A stretch of 33,491 nucleotides of DNA from Desulfovibrio sp. DV (GCF_001936595.1 NZ_MLBG01000043.1:1-33491), one strand, 5' to 3'; positions 1 to 7,245 are shown, counted from the first letter of the stretch. Notes: generated from the letters alone by a model not told the origin. Program-made: numbers and translations.

Positions 1-987
1 GACGCTTCTGGCCCCGGGCGACGCCTGCCGGATGCCCCGGACGGCGGCCGGGTGCTCCACATAAAGGCCCACCGGGGCCGGTTTTTGCGCCCCTGCCCGG
101 CCACGCGGCACTACCGCTGCTGCGGCTACCAGATCATCCACATCGGCGAGAACTGCCCCATGGACTGCTCCTATTGCATCCTGCGGGCCTATTTCCGCGA
201 CCGCACGCTGACCGCCTTTGCCAATACCGAGGCCATGTTCGTCGAGCTGGCCGAGACCTTTGGCCGCGATACCAGCCGCATCTTCCGGGTGGGCACCGGC
301 CAGTTCGCCGATTCCCTGGCCCTGGAGCCGATCACCGGGCACACCCGGGAACTGCTCGGCTTTTTGGCCGGCTATGACAACGTCAGCCTGGAACTCAAAT
401 CCAAGACCGCCGATCTCACCTGGATGGCGGCCGGTCCCCGGCCCGACCGGGTGCTGCCGTCGTGGTCGCTCAATGCCCCGGCCATCGTGGCCGGGGAGGA
501 GCGCGACACCGCCCCGCTCGAGGCCCGGCTGGCGGCAGCCCGGACCTGCGCCCGCGAAGGCTTCCGGGTGTGCCTGCATTTCGACCCCATCTGCCACTTC
601 ACCGGCTGGGAGCGGGAGTACGGCCACATCATCGACATGATTTTCGACTATCTTTCTCCGGCGCAAATCGCCTATATGAGTCTGGGTTCGTTTCGTTGCC
701 TGCCGGAACTGCCCGGCCGGCTTCTAGCCGAGGGCCGGGAGCTGCCGGACTACATGCTCGGGGAGTTCGCCGTCGGGGCGGACGGCAAAAAACGGCTGCT
801 GCGGCCGCTTCGGGTGCGACAATTCCGGTTCATGGCCAACCGACTGGCCGGCCATGGCTTTTCGCGGGGCCTGTATTTTTGTATGGAGTCTGACGAGGTG
901 TGGCGGGCGGTTTTCGGCCGCACCCCCAGGGACCTGGGCGGACTGGCCGCCTATCTGCTGGACTGCGCCCGAAACCCCGGAGGTTAG
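1..987 (+). CDS. SPL-like radical SAM protein, 5' partial
   Basis: The frame is open to the left edge, so the true start lies outside the window; the GTG at 52 is only the first internal candidate. The visible 328 residues resemble the spore photoproduct lyase (SplB) family. Counting from that GTG, a CxxxCxxC cluster motif lies at Cys35, Cys39 and Cys42 in an NCPMDCSYC context. It should bind the [4Fe-4S] cluster that cleaves S-adenosylmethionine. The later GWEREYGH stretch matches the GWEEGY region of SplB. At the place where SplB has its hydrogen-donor cysteine (ExSC), this protein reads RVGTGQF (residues 79-85) with no cysteine, so repair of spore photoproduct is doubtful. The host group does not sporulate. 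The family call is fairly secure; the substrate is unknown. Confidence 0.8.
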   Translation, partial: DASGPGRRLPDAPDGGRVLHIKAHRGRFLRPCPATRHYRCCGYQIIHIGENCPMDCSYCILRAYFRDRTLTAFANTEAMFVELAETFGRDTSRIFRVGTGQFADSLALEPITGHTRELLGFLAGYDNVSLELKSKTADLTWMAAGPRPDRVLPSWSLNAPAIVAGEERDTAPLEARLAAARTCAREGFRVCLHFDPICHFTGWEREYGHIIDMIFDYLSPAQIAYMSLGSFRCLPELPGRLLAEGRELPDYMLGEFAVGADGKKRLLRPLRVRQFRFMANRLAGHGFSRGLYFCMESDEVWRAVFGRTPRDLGGLAAYLLDCARNPGG

Positions 988-992
988 CGGCC

Positions 993-1478
993 ATGCTTGT
1001 GGACTACGCCGACATCCTGTCGCGCCTGGAAAAAGGCCTGGGACGCCACTTTGCCGAATCGCCCTCCATTGTAAACGTGCCGGGCGTATCGGTGGCGCTT
1101 AAAATCGATCCGTTTTACTATCTGGTCCTTCGGCCGGCCTTTTTCGAGCTGCTGGGCAAATGGGCGGCCGTGCCGCCGGCGCGGGTGGAGGAAACCCTGG
1201 CCCGCACCGGCAATCTGGTGCTCGGCCCGGGCCGCAAGGGCTATGACAAGCCGGTTTTGGTCTACGAGGAAGGGACGGGCACGGTGCTGAAACTGCCGGC
1301 CGAATTCGTGCCGGCGGAACTCATTGACCGGGCCGTCGTCCTGTACGGCAACGAGCCGGGGCCGCTGTCCGTCTCCGGGCTGCGGCTGGTCGCGAGCCAG
1401 CGCGACGCCCTGGCCGGACACTTCACCGGCGTGACCGAACTGGCCGCCCTGGCCTTTGGCACGCCGCAGCAAGGTTGA
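993..1478 (+). CDS. Conserved hypothetical protein
   Basis: This 161-residue protein starts at ATG 993, with a GGAG at 979-982 inside the end of the preceding gene and only 5 nt between stop and start. It is very likely co-transcribed with the SPL-like gene. I see no signal peptide, membrane segment or cysteine motif, and I do not recognise a family. The sequence is a mixed alpha/beta composition with a central YLVLRP segment and a C-terminal region rich in Leu and Ala. Codon use matches its neighbours. An upstream in-frame extension to 900 would lie inside the preceding gene and has no ribosome site. Position suggests a partner of the radical SAM protein, but that is inference only. Confidence 0.75.
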   Translation: MLVDYADILSRLEKGLGRHFAESPSIVNVPGVSVALKIDPFYYLVLRPAFFELLGKWAAVPPARVEETLARTGNLVLGPGRKGYDKPVLVYEEGTGTVLKLPAEFVPAELIDRAVVLYGNEPGPLSVSGLRLVASQRDALAGHFTGVTELAALAFGTPQQG

Positions 1479-1568
1479 TCGGTATCCGCCTTCCCTTGAC
1501 ATGGACGGCGGTAGGAGTCATGTGGGCAACATCGAGAACGTATGGCTGCTGGCCATGGAGGGATATTT

Positions 1569-2039
1569 GTGAAACGTCTGCTTGCGATACTGCCGGTACT
1601 GTGTCTGCTGCTTGCTTCCTGCTCCTCCACCATGAACTTCTTCGGTATTGGCGGCAGCGAGGCCAAGCCCCAGGAGCCGACCATCGTCATGGTGGATTTC
1701 GGCATCTATGAAAACGGGGCACTGACGCTTTCCACCACCAGCGTCCCGCGCAAGCTCGGCTCCACCTTCGGGATGCGTTTCCGCACGTTAAAGCCCGAAG
1801 GCGGCTCCTCCAAGGTCAAAATCATCACGGCCACCCCGGGCCTGATCGATCCGAGCAAGAACGCCGTGGTGTTTAGCACCGAGTCCGTGGAGACGATCGT
1901 TACGGGCAAGGAATACCACTGCACCTTCACCTTCCAAAAAGAATGGGAGATGGCCTCGGGCGACTGGACGCTGACGGCCATTGCCGAAGACGGCACGCAG
2001 GTCAAAAAGACCTTCCAGGTCTTCAACCCGCAGCCGTAA
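1569..2039 (+). CDS. Secreted lipoprotein, DUF3859-like
   Basis: GTG 1569 is preceded by GGAGG at 1557-1561, seven bases away. The encoded 156-residue protein begins with VKRLLAILPVLCLLLASC: a positive n-region, a hydrophobic core and an LLAS-C lipobox with the lipidated cysteine at residue 18. It should be exported by Sec, processed by signal peptidase II and anchored in a membrane. The mature part is a single beta-rich domain (VDFGIYENG near the start, then alternating strands) that resembles DUF3859. That family name is from memory and moderately certain. No enzymatic motif is visible. A strong intrinsic terminator follows 18 nt after the stop, so this gene ends the left-hand plus-strand transcript. 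Confidence 0.75.
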   Translation: MKRLLAILPVLCLLLASCSSTMNFFGIGGSEAKPQEPTIVMVDFGIYENGALTLSTTSVPRKLGSTFGMRFRTLKPEGGSSKVKIITATPGLIDPSKNAVVFSTESVETIVTGKEYHCTFTFQKEWEMASGDWTLTAIAEDGTQVKKTFQVFNPQP

Positions 2040-2057
2040 CCCCCGTCCCGGAACCTC

Positions 2058-2104
2058 AAACGGCCGCGACCGGCAGGCGAAAACGCCCCGGTCGCGGCCG
2101 TTTT
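2058..2104 (+). terminator. Intrinsic terminator after the lipoprotein gene
   Basis: A perfect 13-bp inverted repeat (2061-2073 with 2088-2100) has a 14-nt loop. It is flanked by AAA at 2058-2060 and TTTT at 2101-2104, which extend the stem. A GC-rich stem followed by a T run is a canonical rho-independent terminator for the gene ending at 2039. Confidence 0.9.
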
Positions 2105-2443
2105 GCGTGGAGCGGCCGGTTGTCCCGCCGGCGGGCCGGCGCAGTTGTCGGCCAGAGGTGCGGCCGGCCGGGCCGGCGACCTGGAAAACCGGCAGCCGCT
2201 TCCTTTTCCTTCCCGGCCCTGTGCGTTTGTGCCTAAGCCAATTGACCGCTTGTTTTTATTGATAAAACTACGAACACACAACGAACCGCTTCGCCTTGGG
2301 CCCATGGAATCGCACAGGGAATCGCCCTCCGGGCCGCCGGGACAACGGCGGTTCCCGGCCAGCGCACACGACGGCGGGGCACGGTCCCCGGCCGACCGGC
2401 TTGCCAGCCAGGGCCAGCAACCCCAATATAAACTTCCCCCGTT
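2105..2443. other. Non-coding spacer with an AT-rich patch
   Basis: I find no supportable gene here. The reading frames are long only because of high GC content. One AT-rich island at 2240-2285 stands out: TTGACC at 2242-2247 followed by GTTTTTATTGATAAAAC. It looks like promoter material, but the -10/-35 spacing is not good and nothing obvious lies downstream. Confidence 0.5.
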
Positions 2444-2513
2444 GCCGGGGTCCGGGGGGATCATCCCCCCGGTGGGGTCCGGGGCAAAGCCCCGGCCGCC
2501 GGAGCATTCTTCC
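2444..2513 (-). repeat. 3' module variant with two GC hairpins
   Basis: Read on the minus strand, this begins 17 nt after the XRE stop with GGAAGAATGCTCCGGCGG, the box shared by the other modules. It carries two hairpins in place of the CCAAAGGG stem: 2479-2485 with 2489-2495 (loop AAA) and 2452-2460 with 2464-2472 (loop TCA). There is no T tract after either stem. Confidence 0.75.
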
Positions 2514-2530
2514 CGCATCATTTCAATATA

Positions 2531-2834
2531 TTACTTCTTCGCCTTGGTCTTTGCCGCCTGCAACAATTCCCACTTGATGCCGAGTACGGCAGCGACTTTT
2601 TTTCAGCGTGGCCGCGCGGGGCCGGGCGTTGCGGGCTTCGAGCTGGGTCACGGCGGCGGCGACCACGGACAAGCGCCGGCCGAGTTCCTCCCGGGTCACG
2701 CCCAGGTGTTCGCGCCAGGCCCGGATGGGCGAATGGCCTTCCCGCAGCAGCCAGGCCACTTCGCTTGGCAGGCCGGGTGTTTCCTGGTCGTCCGGCGCAC
2801 CGGCTGCCGTTTTCTCAGTCTCGTCTGTCGTCAT
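2531..2834 (-). pseudogene. XRE-family HTH regulator with frameshift at an A7 tract
   Basis: ATG 2834 is preceded by AAGGAG (2840-2845 on the complement), so a start near 3008 inside the repeats is not needed. The protein is about 100 residues and contains an XRE helix-turn-helix (WREHLGVTREELGRRLSVVAAAVTQLEARNARPR). At the run of seven A (complement of 2597-2603) the frame breaks. The unbroken frame ends in an unrelated tail stopping at 2523. Removing one A restores TLKKVAAVLGIKWELLQAAK and a stop at 2531-2533. That tail is the natural end of this small-regulator class. It could be a true inactivation, a phase-variable tract, transcriptional slippage or a sequencing error. Its DNA target is unknown. 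Confidence 0.75.
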
Positions 2835-2851
2835 ATCCGCTCCTTGGCTTG

Positions 2852-2956
2852 CGCCACTTTTGCTCATCGACCAGACAACGCGCCCGGTCAAATCAAACCA
2901 ACCCCAGGTGGGATTCCAAAGGGTATCATTCCCTTTGGCCGCCGAGGCATTCTTCC
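2852..2956 (-). repeat. Dispersed repeat copy A, about 105 bp
   Basis: This copy contains the stem CCAAAGGG (2916-2923) / CCCTTTGG (2931-2938) with a 7-nt loop, the CCTC-GGCGGC box and the GGAAGAATG edge at 2956. On the other side, an arm runs through CAAATCAAACC and CATCGACC. It is in tandem with copy B and lies just upstream of the XRE gene, so that gene's promoter must lie in or next to it. Confidence 0.85.
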
Positions 2957-2968
2957 CGTCTTTTCTGG

Positions 2969-3070
2969 CACCACTTTCGCGCATCGACCGGACAACGCGC
3001 CCGGTCAAATCAAGCCCCCCAAGTGGGATTCCAAAGGGCTCAGCCCTTTGGCCGCCGGAGGCATTCTTCC
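2969..3070 (-). repeat. Dispersed repeat copy B, about 102 bp
   Basis: The stem CCAAAGGGC (3031-3039) pairs with GCCCTTTGG (3043-3051) around a 3-nt loop. The copy is flanked by the CCTCCGGCGGC box, and its GGAAG edge lies 19 nt after the stop of the gene ending at 3090. Its distal arm matches copy A, including CATCGACC, GGACAACGCGCCC and GGTCAAATCAA. Confidence 0.9.
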
Positions 3071-3089
3071 TGCCTTCCTGCCTTTCTTT

Positions 3090-3995
3090 CTACAATGTCA
3101 CGCCGAAATCGTTTGCCAGCCGTGCGGCGGCTTCTTCCTCGCGCCGCCGGTACAGGGCGGGATCGCTCATGGCGGCGTGGCCGCCGATGTGGCGCATGGC
3201 GTCGTAGAGGTGAAAATGTCCGGCGGTGAAACCCAGGCGGTGGACGTCGTGGAACCACTCCGCCGCGGTGTCGAGGCCGTAGTCGCCGCAGTCGGTGATG
3301 GCTCCGAAGGGCACGGCCGGGCCGAAGGGGGCGGTCACCGGCCGGGCTTTGGCCAGATTGACCAGGCAGCACCATTCATTGACCCGGCATGGCGGCAGCG
3401 GCCAGGGTTCCTGGCGGTACTTTTCATTGAAATCGGTCAGGTGGAACGGGGCGCAGTACTGGCTGCCGGCAGCGGCGTGGGCGGCGTAGAGGGCGTAAAG
3501 CTCCGCATGGCTTGGCCGGTAGTCGAGATGGCGGGTGCTGTCGCAGACCCCGGCGTGGAAGGCCGGGCAGCCCTGGCAGGCCCCGAGGTGGCCGATGGCG
3601 ATGCGGTCGCCCAGGGCCTGAATCATGGGACCGACGACGTCGCCGAAAAATTCGCAGTCGTTGTGCAGGACCAGGACCAGCCGCTTGTCGCTTCGTTCCC
3701 AGCCATACTGGTAGCGAACCGACAAACGGATGTCGTCTTCGACATAGCGGGCCCGGTCCACGGTGCGTATCCAATGGCAGTAGGCCGGCTTGTGGACCAC
3801 CAGCCGCGCGCCGAGGCGCTCTTTGAGAAACTCGTACTTGCGCGCCTCGCCCGGCGGGGTGGCCGACTCCTCGTTGAAATAGATGGTCCCCAGGTACCGG
3901 CCGCTGTGGCGCAGCAGAGTGAGCAGGGTCAGGGTGGTCTGGCAGGGTTTGCCCAGGGCGTTTATGAGGACATCGACTTTTTCCGGTTTTTCCAT
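3090..3995 (-). CDS. Hypothetical protein, possibly glycosyltransferase-like
   Basis: The likely start is ATG 3995, with GGGAG about six bases upstream; GTG 4007 is in frame but lacks a well-spaced site. The product is 301 residues, soluble, and rich in Cys and His. The first third (VDVLINALGKP, later TIYFNEE) looks like the Rossmann-like opening of a family-2 type glycosyltransferase. LVLVLHNDCEFFG near residue 120 could stand where the DxD sugar-nucleotide motif lies. Motifs such as CQGCPAFHAGVC suggest metal or structural cysteines. No signal peptide or membrane helix is seen. It follows the DUF4239 gene by 15 nt and is probably co-transcribed. The glycosyltransferase idea is tentative; the coding call is strong. 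Confidence 0.7.
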   Translation of the reverse strand: MEKPEKVDVLINALGKPCQTTLTLLTLLRHSGRYLGTIYFNEESATPPGEARKYEFLKERLGARLVVHKPAYCHWIRTVDRARYVEDDIRLSVRYQYGWERSDKRLVLVLHNDCEFFGDVVGPMIQALGDRIAIGHLGACQGCPAFHAGVCDSTRHLDYRPSHAELYALYAAHAAAGSQYCAPFHLTDFNEKYRQEPWPLPPCRVNEWCCLVNLAKARPVTAPFGPAVPFGAITDCGDYGLDTAAEWFHDVHRLGFTAGHFHLYDAMRHIGGHAAMSDPALYRRREEEAAARLANDFGVTL

Positions 3996-4010
3996 GGCCG
4001 CTCCCACCCC

Positions 4011-4778
4011 TCACAATCCGCCCAAGGCCCGCATGGCCTCGGCGGCCTGGCTGAACTTGCCCGGGTCCAGGCAGATAACCCCGGAAAACGGGGTGTCCAA
4101 TTCGTAGAGCAAGAAGATGTTGCCGATGACCATGGCCAGGAGCATGACCATGAAATAGCGGTCTGCCGGCCGGTGTCCGGTCTCGATGAAGTAGAAACAA
4201 CCGATGGTGAAGGCCACCCCCATGTAAATGATGATCCAGATGGGCGTATAGAGGCTGCCGTCAATGAGCAGCAGGCGCTCGTGGCGCAGCTTGTTGAGGT
4301 CGATCATGCGGGACAACATCAGGGCGTAGATGGCGTGGCCGTGGCTGTCGGCCGGGGGATCGACAAGGCGCATCTGGTTCCAGACAGCGTCGTAGAGCGC
4401 CCCTGCGCCGTCGGTCGGTTCGCCGTCGCGCATCATGGCCCAACCCGGATCGCGCACCGCCTCGACATAGCGCAGCAGCGACTGGCGCAGGGCCTGGGTG
4501 CCCGGCAGGGCCTGGGACAGGCGGTACTCCACCACGAGCAGGTCGGTTTCGTTGGTAATGGCCGAATCCGCCCCGTTGTAGGTCTGCCACAGGGACACCA
4601 CGGCAAAGCCCAGGAAAAAGGTGTACAGGGTGGTAAAAAAACCGAAATTGGTGCCGAACAGATTGCGCTGTTCCAGGCTGAGCGAACAGGCCGCCCGCCG
4701 CCGGATGAAGCCAAGCAGCAAAAAGGCGGCCGCCACCGCAATGATGACGATGCCCAGATAGCGCAGATCGCTGTACAT
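4011..4778 (-). CDS. DUF4239-type integral membrane protein
   Basis: ATG 4778 follows a GGGGAG site. The 255-residue protein has a hydrophobic helix at about 7-24, a second at about 46-65 (FFTTLYTFFLGFAVVSL), and two closely spaced helices in the C-terminal third (IWIIIYMGVAFTIGCFYF and YFMVMLLAMVIGNIFLL). A roughly 100-residue hydrophilic central domain lies between them. That arrangement, and the GTNFGFFTTLYTFFLGFAVVSLW region, match DUF4239 proteins, which are sometimes described as bestrophin-like. No transport activity is proven for the family as far as I know. It lies in the inner membrane and forms a two-gene unit with the downstream hypothetical. An upstream terminator separates it from the secreted protein gene. 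Confidence 0.75.
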   Translation of the reverse strand: MYSDLRYLGIVIIAVAAAFLLLGFIRRRAACSLSLEQRNLFGTNFGFFTTLYTFFLGFAVVSLWQTYNGADSAITNETDLLVVEYRLSQALPGTQALRQSLLRYVEAVRDPGWAMMRDGEPTDGAGALYDAVWNQMRLVDPPADSHGHAIYALMLSRMIDLNKLRHERLLLIDGSLYTPIWIIIYMGVAFTIGCFYFIETGHRPADRYFMVMLLAMVIGNIFLLYELDTPFSGVICLDPGKFSQAAEAMRALGGL

Positions 4779-4854
4779 ACCCGCTCCCCTGAATCCGACC
4801 GATTGCGACGCCTGGCCCTGTGTTGCCGCCTTTGGCCCCGTGCGTCAACGGCGC

Positions 4855-4885
4855 AAAAAAGGCCGCCCGCCAACAGCGGGCGGCC
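4855..4885 (-). terminator. Intrinsic terminator after the secreted hypothetical gene
   Basis: On the minus strand, GGCCGCCCGC and GCGGGCGGCC (4876-4885 and 4861-4870) form a perfect 10-bp stem with a 5-nt loop. Six T follow (complement of 4855-4860). This ends the transcript of the gene whose stop is at 4913 and insulates the DUF4239 gene. Confidence 0.92.
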
Positions 4886-4912
4886 CAAAGAGCCGCAATG
4901 CGCCCGGTCCGC

Positions 4913-5776
4913 CTACTCCGGGCGCGCCCAGGTGGCGGCCACGAAGGGGGTGAAGCTGTCGTCGGCCTGACGGTACAGGTCAAGGGCGTCCCCTTCGGGA
5001 CCGGACCAGCGCACCGCCAGTTCCACCCCGCCGGGACCGCGAAAGGCAAACAACGGCCGGTAGGCTTCCAGGGAAAATTCGCCGCCGTCGTCCAGCCGCC
5101 AGGTGCCGCCCGGATCGGCGCTGCCCGGATATTCGAGATAGGCAGCCTTTCCTCCGGGGCCGTTGTAGGCCAGGACCACCAGCTCGTCGCGGCCGTGCGT
5201 GACAAACCGGGCCAGGGACAGCCGGCCGCCGTCGGACAGGCCCGCCACCTCGCGGCACCAGACGATCTCCCGCCCGATGCGCTGCAACAGGCCCTGGCGG
5301 GCCTCGTCGCCGCAGGCCTGCTCGCCGGTGGCCGGGGTCACGGCCAGCACTTCCCGTTCGGCCAGAAAGGCCTCGGTGGCCACCAGCACGTCGCTGCCCG
5401 GCTCCACGCCCTGGCTGGCGGCAAAGACCGCCCCGGGCATGTCGGTGAACCGGTTGGGCAGCTGGCCGGCTTCGGCCTCGGCCCCGTGCTGCGCCCCGGC
5501 ATAGGTCAGATCGACCACCCGGCCCGGCTCGGCCACGGCCTTGCGAAAATTCTTCATGCCCCGGGCCAGGGCCGTTTCCACCGGCACCAGCACCTGTCGG
5601 CCCGGCAGATCGGCATAGCCAAAGGCGCTGCCGGACAGCACCTGGTTGGCCTGCGGATCGTCGGCATGGTAATTGGCCTGGGCCATGGCGATCATTGAAA
5701 GGGTCAGAACCAGAACCGCAATGCCGCACGCAGCCCGCCAGGAAAGTCCCTGGCCGGACGTTGCCGCCTCACTCAT
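4913..5776 (-). CDS. Secreted hypothetical protein
   Basis: ATG 5776 has AGGAG at 5786-5790 on the complement. The 287-residue product starts with a short polar stretch, then a hydrophobic segment at about 14-32 (ACGIAVLVLTLSMIAMAQA). An AQA-N sequence could be a signal peptidase I site; otherwise the segment is a membrane anchor. The remainder is hydrophilic and beta-rich, with two cysteines (CGDE and VWCREV) about 20 residues apart that could form a disulfide in the periplasm. No catalytic motif is recognised. The gene is about 40 nt after the LysR gene in the same direction and has its own terminator. Function unknown. Confidence 0.7.
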   Translation of the reverse strand: MSEAATSGQGLSWRAACGIAVLVLTLSMIAMAQANYHADDPQANQVLSGSAFGYADLPGRQVLVPVETALARGMKNFRKAVAEPGRVVDLTYAGAQHGAEAEAGQLPNRFTDMPGAVFAASQGVEPGSDVLVATEAFLAEREVLAVTPATGEQACGDEARQGLLQRIGREIVWCREVAGLSDGGRLSLARFVTHGRDELVVLAYNGPGGKAAYLEYPGSADPGGTWRLDDGGEFSLEAYRPLFAFRGPGGVELAVRWSGPEGDALDLYRQADDSFTPFVAATWARPE

Positions 5777-5817
5777 GTCGTATTTCTCCTGCGCAGTGCA
5801 AATCCATCAGTCTTGCG

Positions 5818-6717
5818 TCAGCGATGCCGGTTCGGGAGTCCCCAGACTTCGGCCACAGCCGCCGACACAGCCTCAATAAGCCGATCCACCGCCCTCTCCC
5901 GGCGATAGACCAGCGACAATCCAAGAGTCATTCCCTGGCCGCACCACAGGCAGACCTCTCCGGCCGCCTGGGCGTCCAGGGCGTCGTCCCGGCGCAGCAG
6001 GGTGAGTCCCACACCGGCTGCCACCAGGGTGCGCAGGGTGGCGTCGTTGTCGCCCACCATGACCTTATTGAGCGGCAGGCCGCGGCAGGTAAACGACGCC
6101 TCAAGCAGATACTGGAACGGGCAGCGCTCGGAAAACCAGACCCACGGCAGCCCGGCCAGCTCGGCCCAGTCGGCCCGGCACACCCGCTCGGCCCAGGAGG
6201 TCGGCCCGACCACGGCCATGGGCACGTCTTCCAGGGGCACGGCCGCCACTTCATGGCCCGGCTCGATGATGTTGTCGTAGACAAACCCGATATCGAGCTT
6301 GCCCAGGCGCACATTGTCGAGGATGCGCGGCGAACTGGAATTGACCAGATGCAGCTCCACCCCGGGATGCCTCCGGGTCATGACCGAAAGCAATTCCGGC
6401 ACGCGCATCCGGGCGGCCTCGTTATTGAGCCCGATGCGGGCCACGCCGGTCACGTCCTGGCGCAATGCCCCGGCCCGCAGCCGCACGGCCTCGACGCTCG
6501 ACAAAGCCGCCTTGGCCTCGCCAAGCAGCGCCCGGCCCTCGGCGGTCAGCCGCATGCCTTTGGGCGTGCGCGAAAAAAGGGCCACCCCAAGCTCGTCTTC
6601 CAGGCTGCGGATATGGGCGCTCACCGCCGGCAGACTGGCGCTTAACCGCTCAGCCGCCCGGGTGAGGTGCTCCTCCTCGGCCACAGCCACAAACGTGCGC
6701 AGGTGATAATATTCCAC
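5818..6717 (-). CDS. LysR-family transcriptional regulator
   Basis: The start is GTG 6717, with GGAGGGG a few bases upstream. The 299-residue length is typical for LysR proteins. Residues 1-60 form the winged helix-turn-helix (LRTFVAVAEEEHLTRAAERLSASLPAVSAHIRSLEDELG, then LFSRTPKGMRLTAEG). The rest is the two-lobed periplasmic-binding-protein-like effector domain, including VARIGLNNEAARMRVPELL and GVGLTLLRRDD. A palindromic T-N11-A site lies 26 bp upstream between this gene and the divergent CxxC mini-protein gene, as usual for autoregulated LysR genes with a divergent target. The effector is not predictable from sequence. The secreted hypothetical gene downstream is probably co-transcribed. 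Confidence 0.92.
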   Translation of the reverse strand: MEYYHLRTFVAVAEEEHLTRAAERLSASLPAVSAHIRSLEDELGVALFSRTPKGMRLTAEGRALLGEAKAALSSVEAVRLRAGALRQDVTGVARIGLNNEAARMRVPELLSVMTRRHPGVELHLVNSSSPRILDNVRLGKLDIGFVYDNIIEPGHEVAAVPLEDVPMAVVGPTSWAERVCRADWAELAGLPWVWFSERCPFQYLLEASFTCRGLPLNKVMVGDNDATLRTLVAAGVGLTLLRRDDALDAQAAGEVCLWCGQGMTLGLSLVYRRERAVDRLIEAVSAAVAEVWGLPNRHR

Positions 6718-6742
6718 AACGCCCCTCCGGCGTCGCCAGTCT

Positions 6743-6759
6743 CTTCAGCCAGGCTGAAG
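6743..6759. promoter_or_regulatory. Candidate LysR operator palindrome
   Basis: CTTCAGCC-A-GGCTGAAG is a perfect 8-bp inverted repeat around one base and contains a T-N11-A core (T6745, A6757). A third half-site, CTTCAG, follows at 6765-6770. It lies in the divergent spacer between the LysR gene and the small gene at 6894, the classical place for a LysR recognition site. Confidence 0.65.
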
Positions 6760-6893
6760 GGCCGCTTCAGACATTGCGATTGGATGGCAAAGCCCGCAAC
6801 GCGCTACAACCCGCCCATAGCTCCACTGGCCGTATGGCACAGGGCCGACCTGTCGTAAAGGCCGGGCCGGAGTATGAAATGGAGGGAAAAACC

Positions 6894-7190
6894 ATGCCTG
6901 ATGTCAAGAAAATCGTTGCGGCCGGTGCGTTCGCCCTGGGCCTTCTCGCGATCTTCTTCCTGCAAATGCCGGCAGCCGGTCCGGCCTCGCCGCCTCCCCG
7001 GGGCGCGATGATCCCGGCCCGGGCCGATCTGGCCGAGGCGGTTTTTGCCATGGTGCTGGAAAACGCCACAAGCCAGGGGGTGGTCCTGTCCCAGCCGGTG
7101 ACGCTGTGCGAGGCCTGCGTGGCCGCCCACGTCGGCCTTCCCGGCGAGCGCGTGCGGGAACGCTGTGAGCGGGCCTGCGGGCTCAGATGA
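6894..7190 (+). CDS. Small membrane-anchored CxxC protein
   Basis: ATG 6894 has GGAGGG at 6881-6886. The upstream in-frame extension from 6774 has no ribosome site and covers the regulatory spacer. The 98-residue product has a hydrophobic segment at about residues 6-25 (VAAGAFALGLLAIFFLQM), then a Pro/Ala linker. A short C-terminal domain carries four cysteines: LCEAC and, about 20 residues on, RCERAC near the C-terminus. The paired cysteines could bind a metal or form disulfides outside the cytoplasm. I do not recognise a family. It is transcribed away from the LysR gene across the palindromic site, so it is the obvious candidate target of that regulator. Confidence 0.65.
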   Translation: MPDVKKIVAAGAFALGLLAIFFLQMPAAGPASPPPRGAMIPARADLAEAVFAMVLENATSQGVVLSQPVTLCEACVAAHVGLPGERVRERCERACGLR

Positions 7191-7200
7191 GGACAATATA

Positions 7201-7239
7201 AAGGCGGCCCCGATGCCCTACGACATCGAAACCGCCTTC
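7201..7239 (+). terminator. Possible weak terminator hairpin
   Basis: AAGGCGG (7201-7207) pairs with CCGCCTT (7233-7239), and inner CGATG/CATCG pairing is possible. It begins 10 nt after the CxxC gene stop. Only CTTCAC follows the stem, so there is no real T tract. It may act on both strands together with the adjacent repeat. Confidence 0.35.
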
Positions 7240-7245
7240 ACTGCT

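Noticed and set aside
2597-2603. Programmed -1 frameshift in the XRE gene (A-AAA-AAG type)
   Set aside because: The tract resembles the slippery heptamer, but the -1 frame leads to an unrelated tail. Only +1, or loss of one A, restores the regulator C-terminus.
2531-3070. Short peptide starting MPPAAKGLSPLESHLG encoded by the 3' module (ATG or GTG after GGAAG)
   Set aside because: Several copies share the start and first seven codons, but the loop length varies between 3 and 7, shifting the frame after the stem. Stem pairing, not reading frame, is what is conserved.
2103-4970. 955-residue plus-strand open frame
   Set aside because: It crosses repeats and lies antisense to three genes with good starts. 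The long frame is a product of GC-rich third positions, and it has no ribosome site or recognisable domain.
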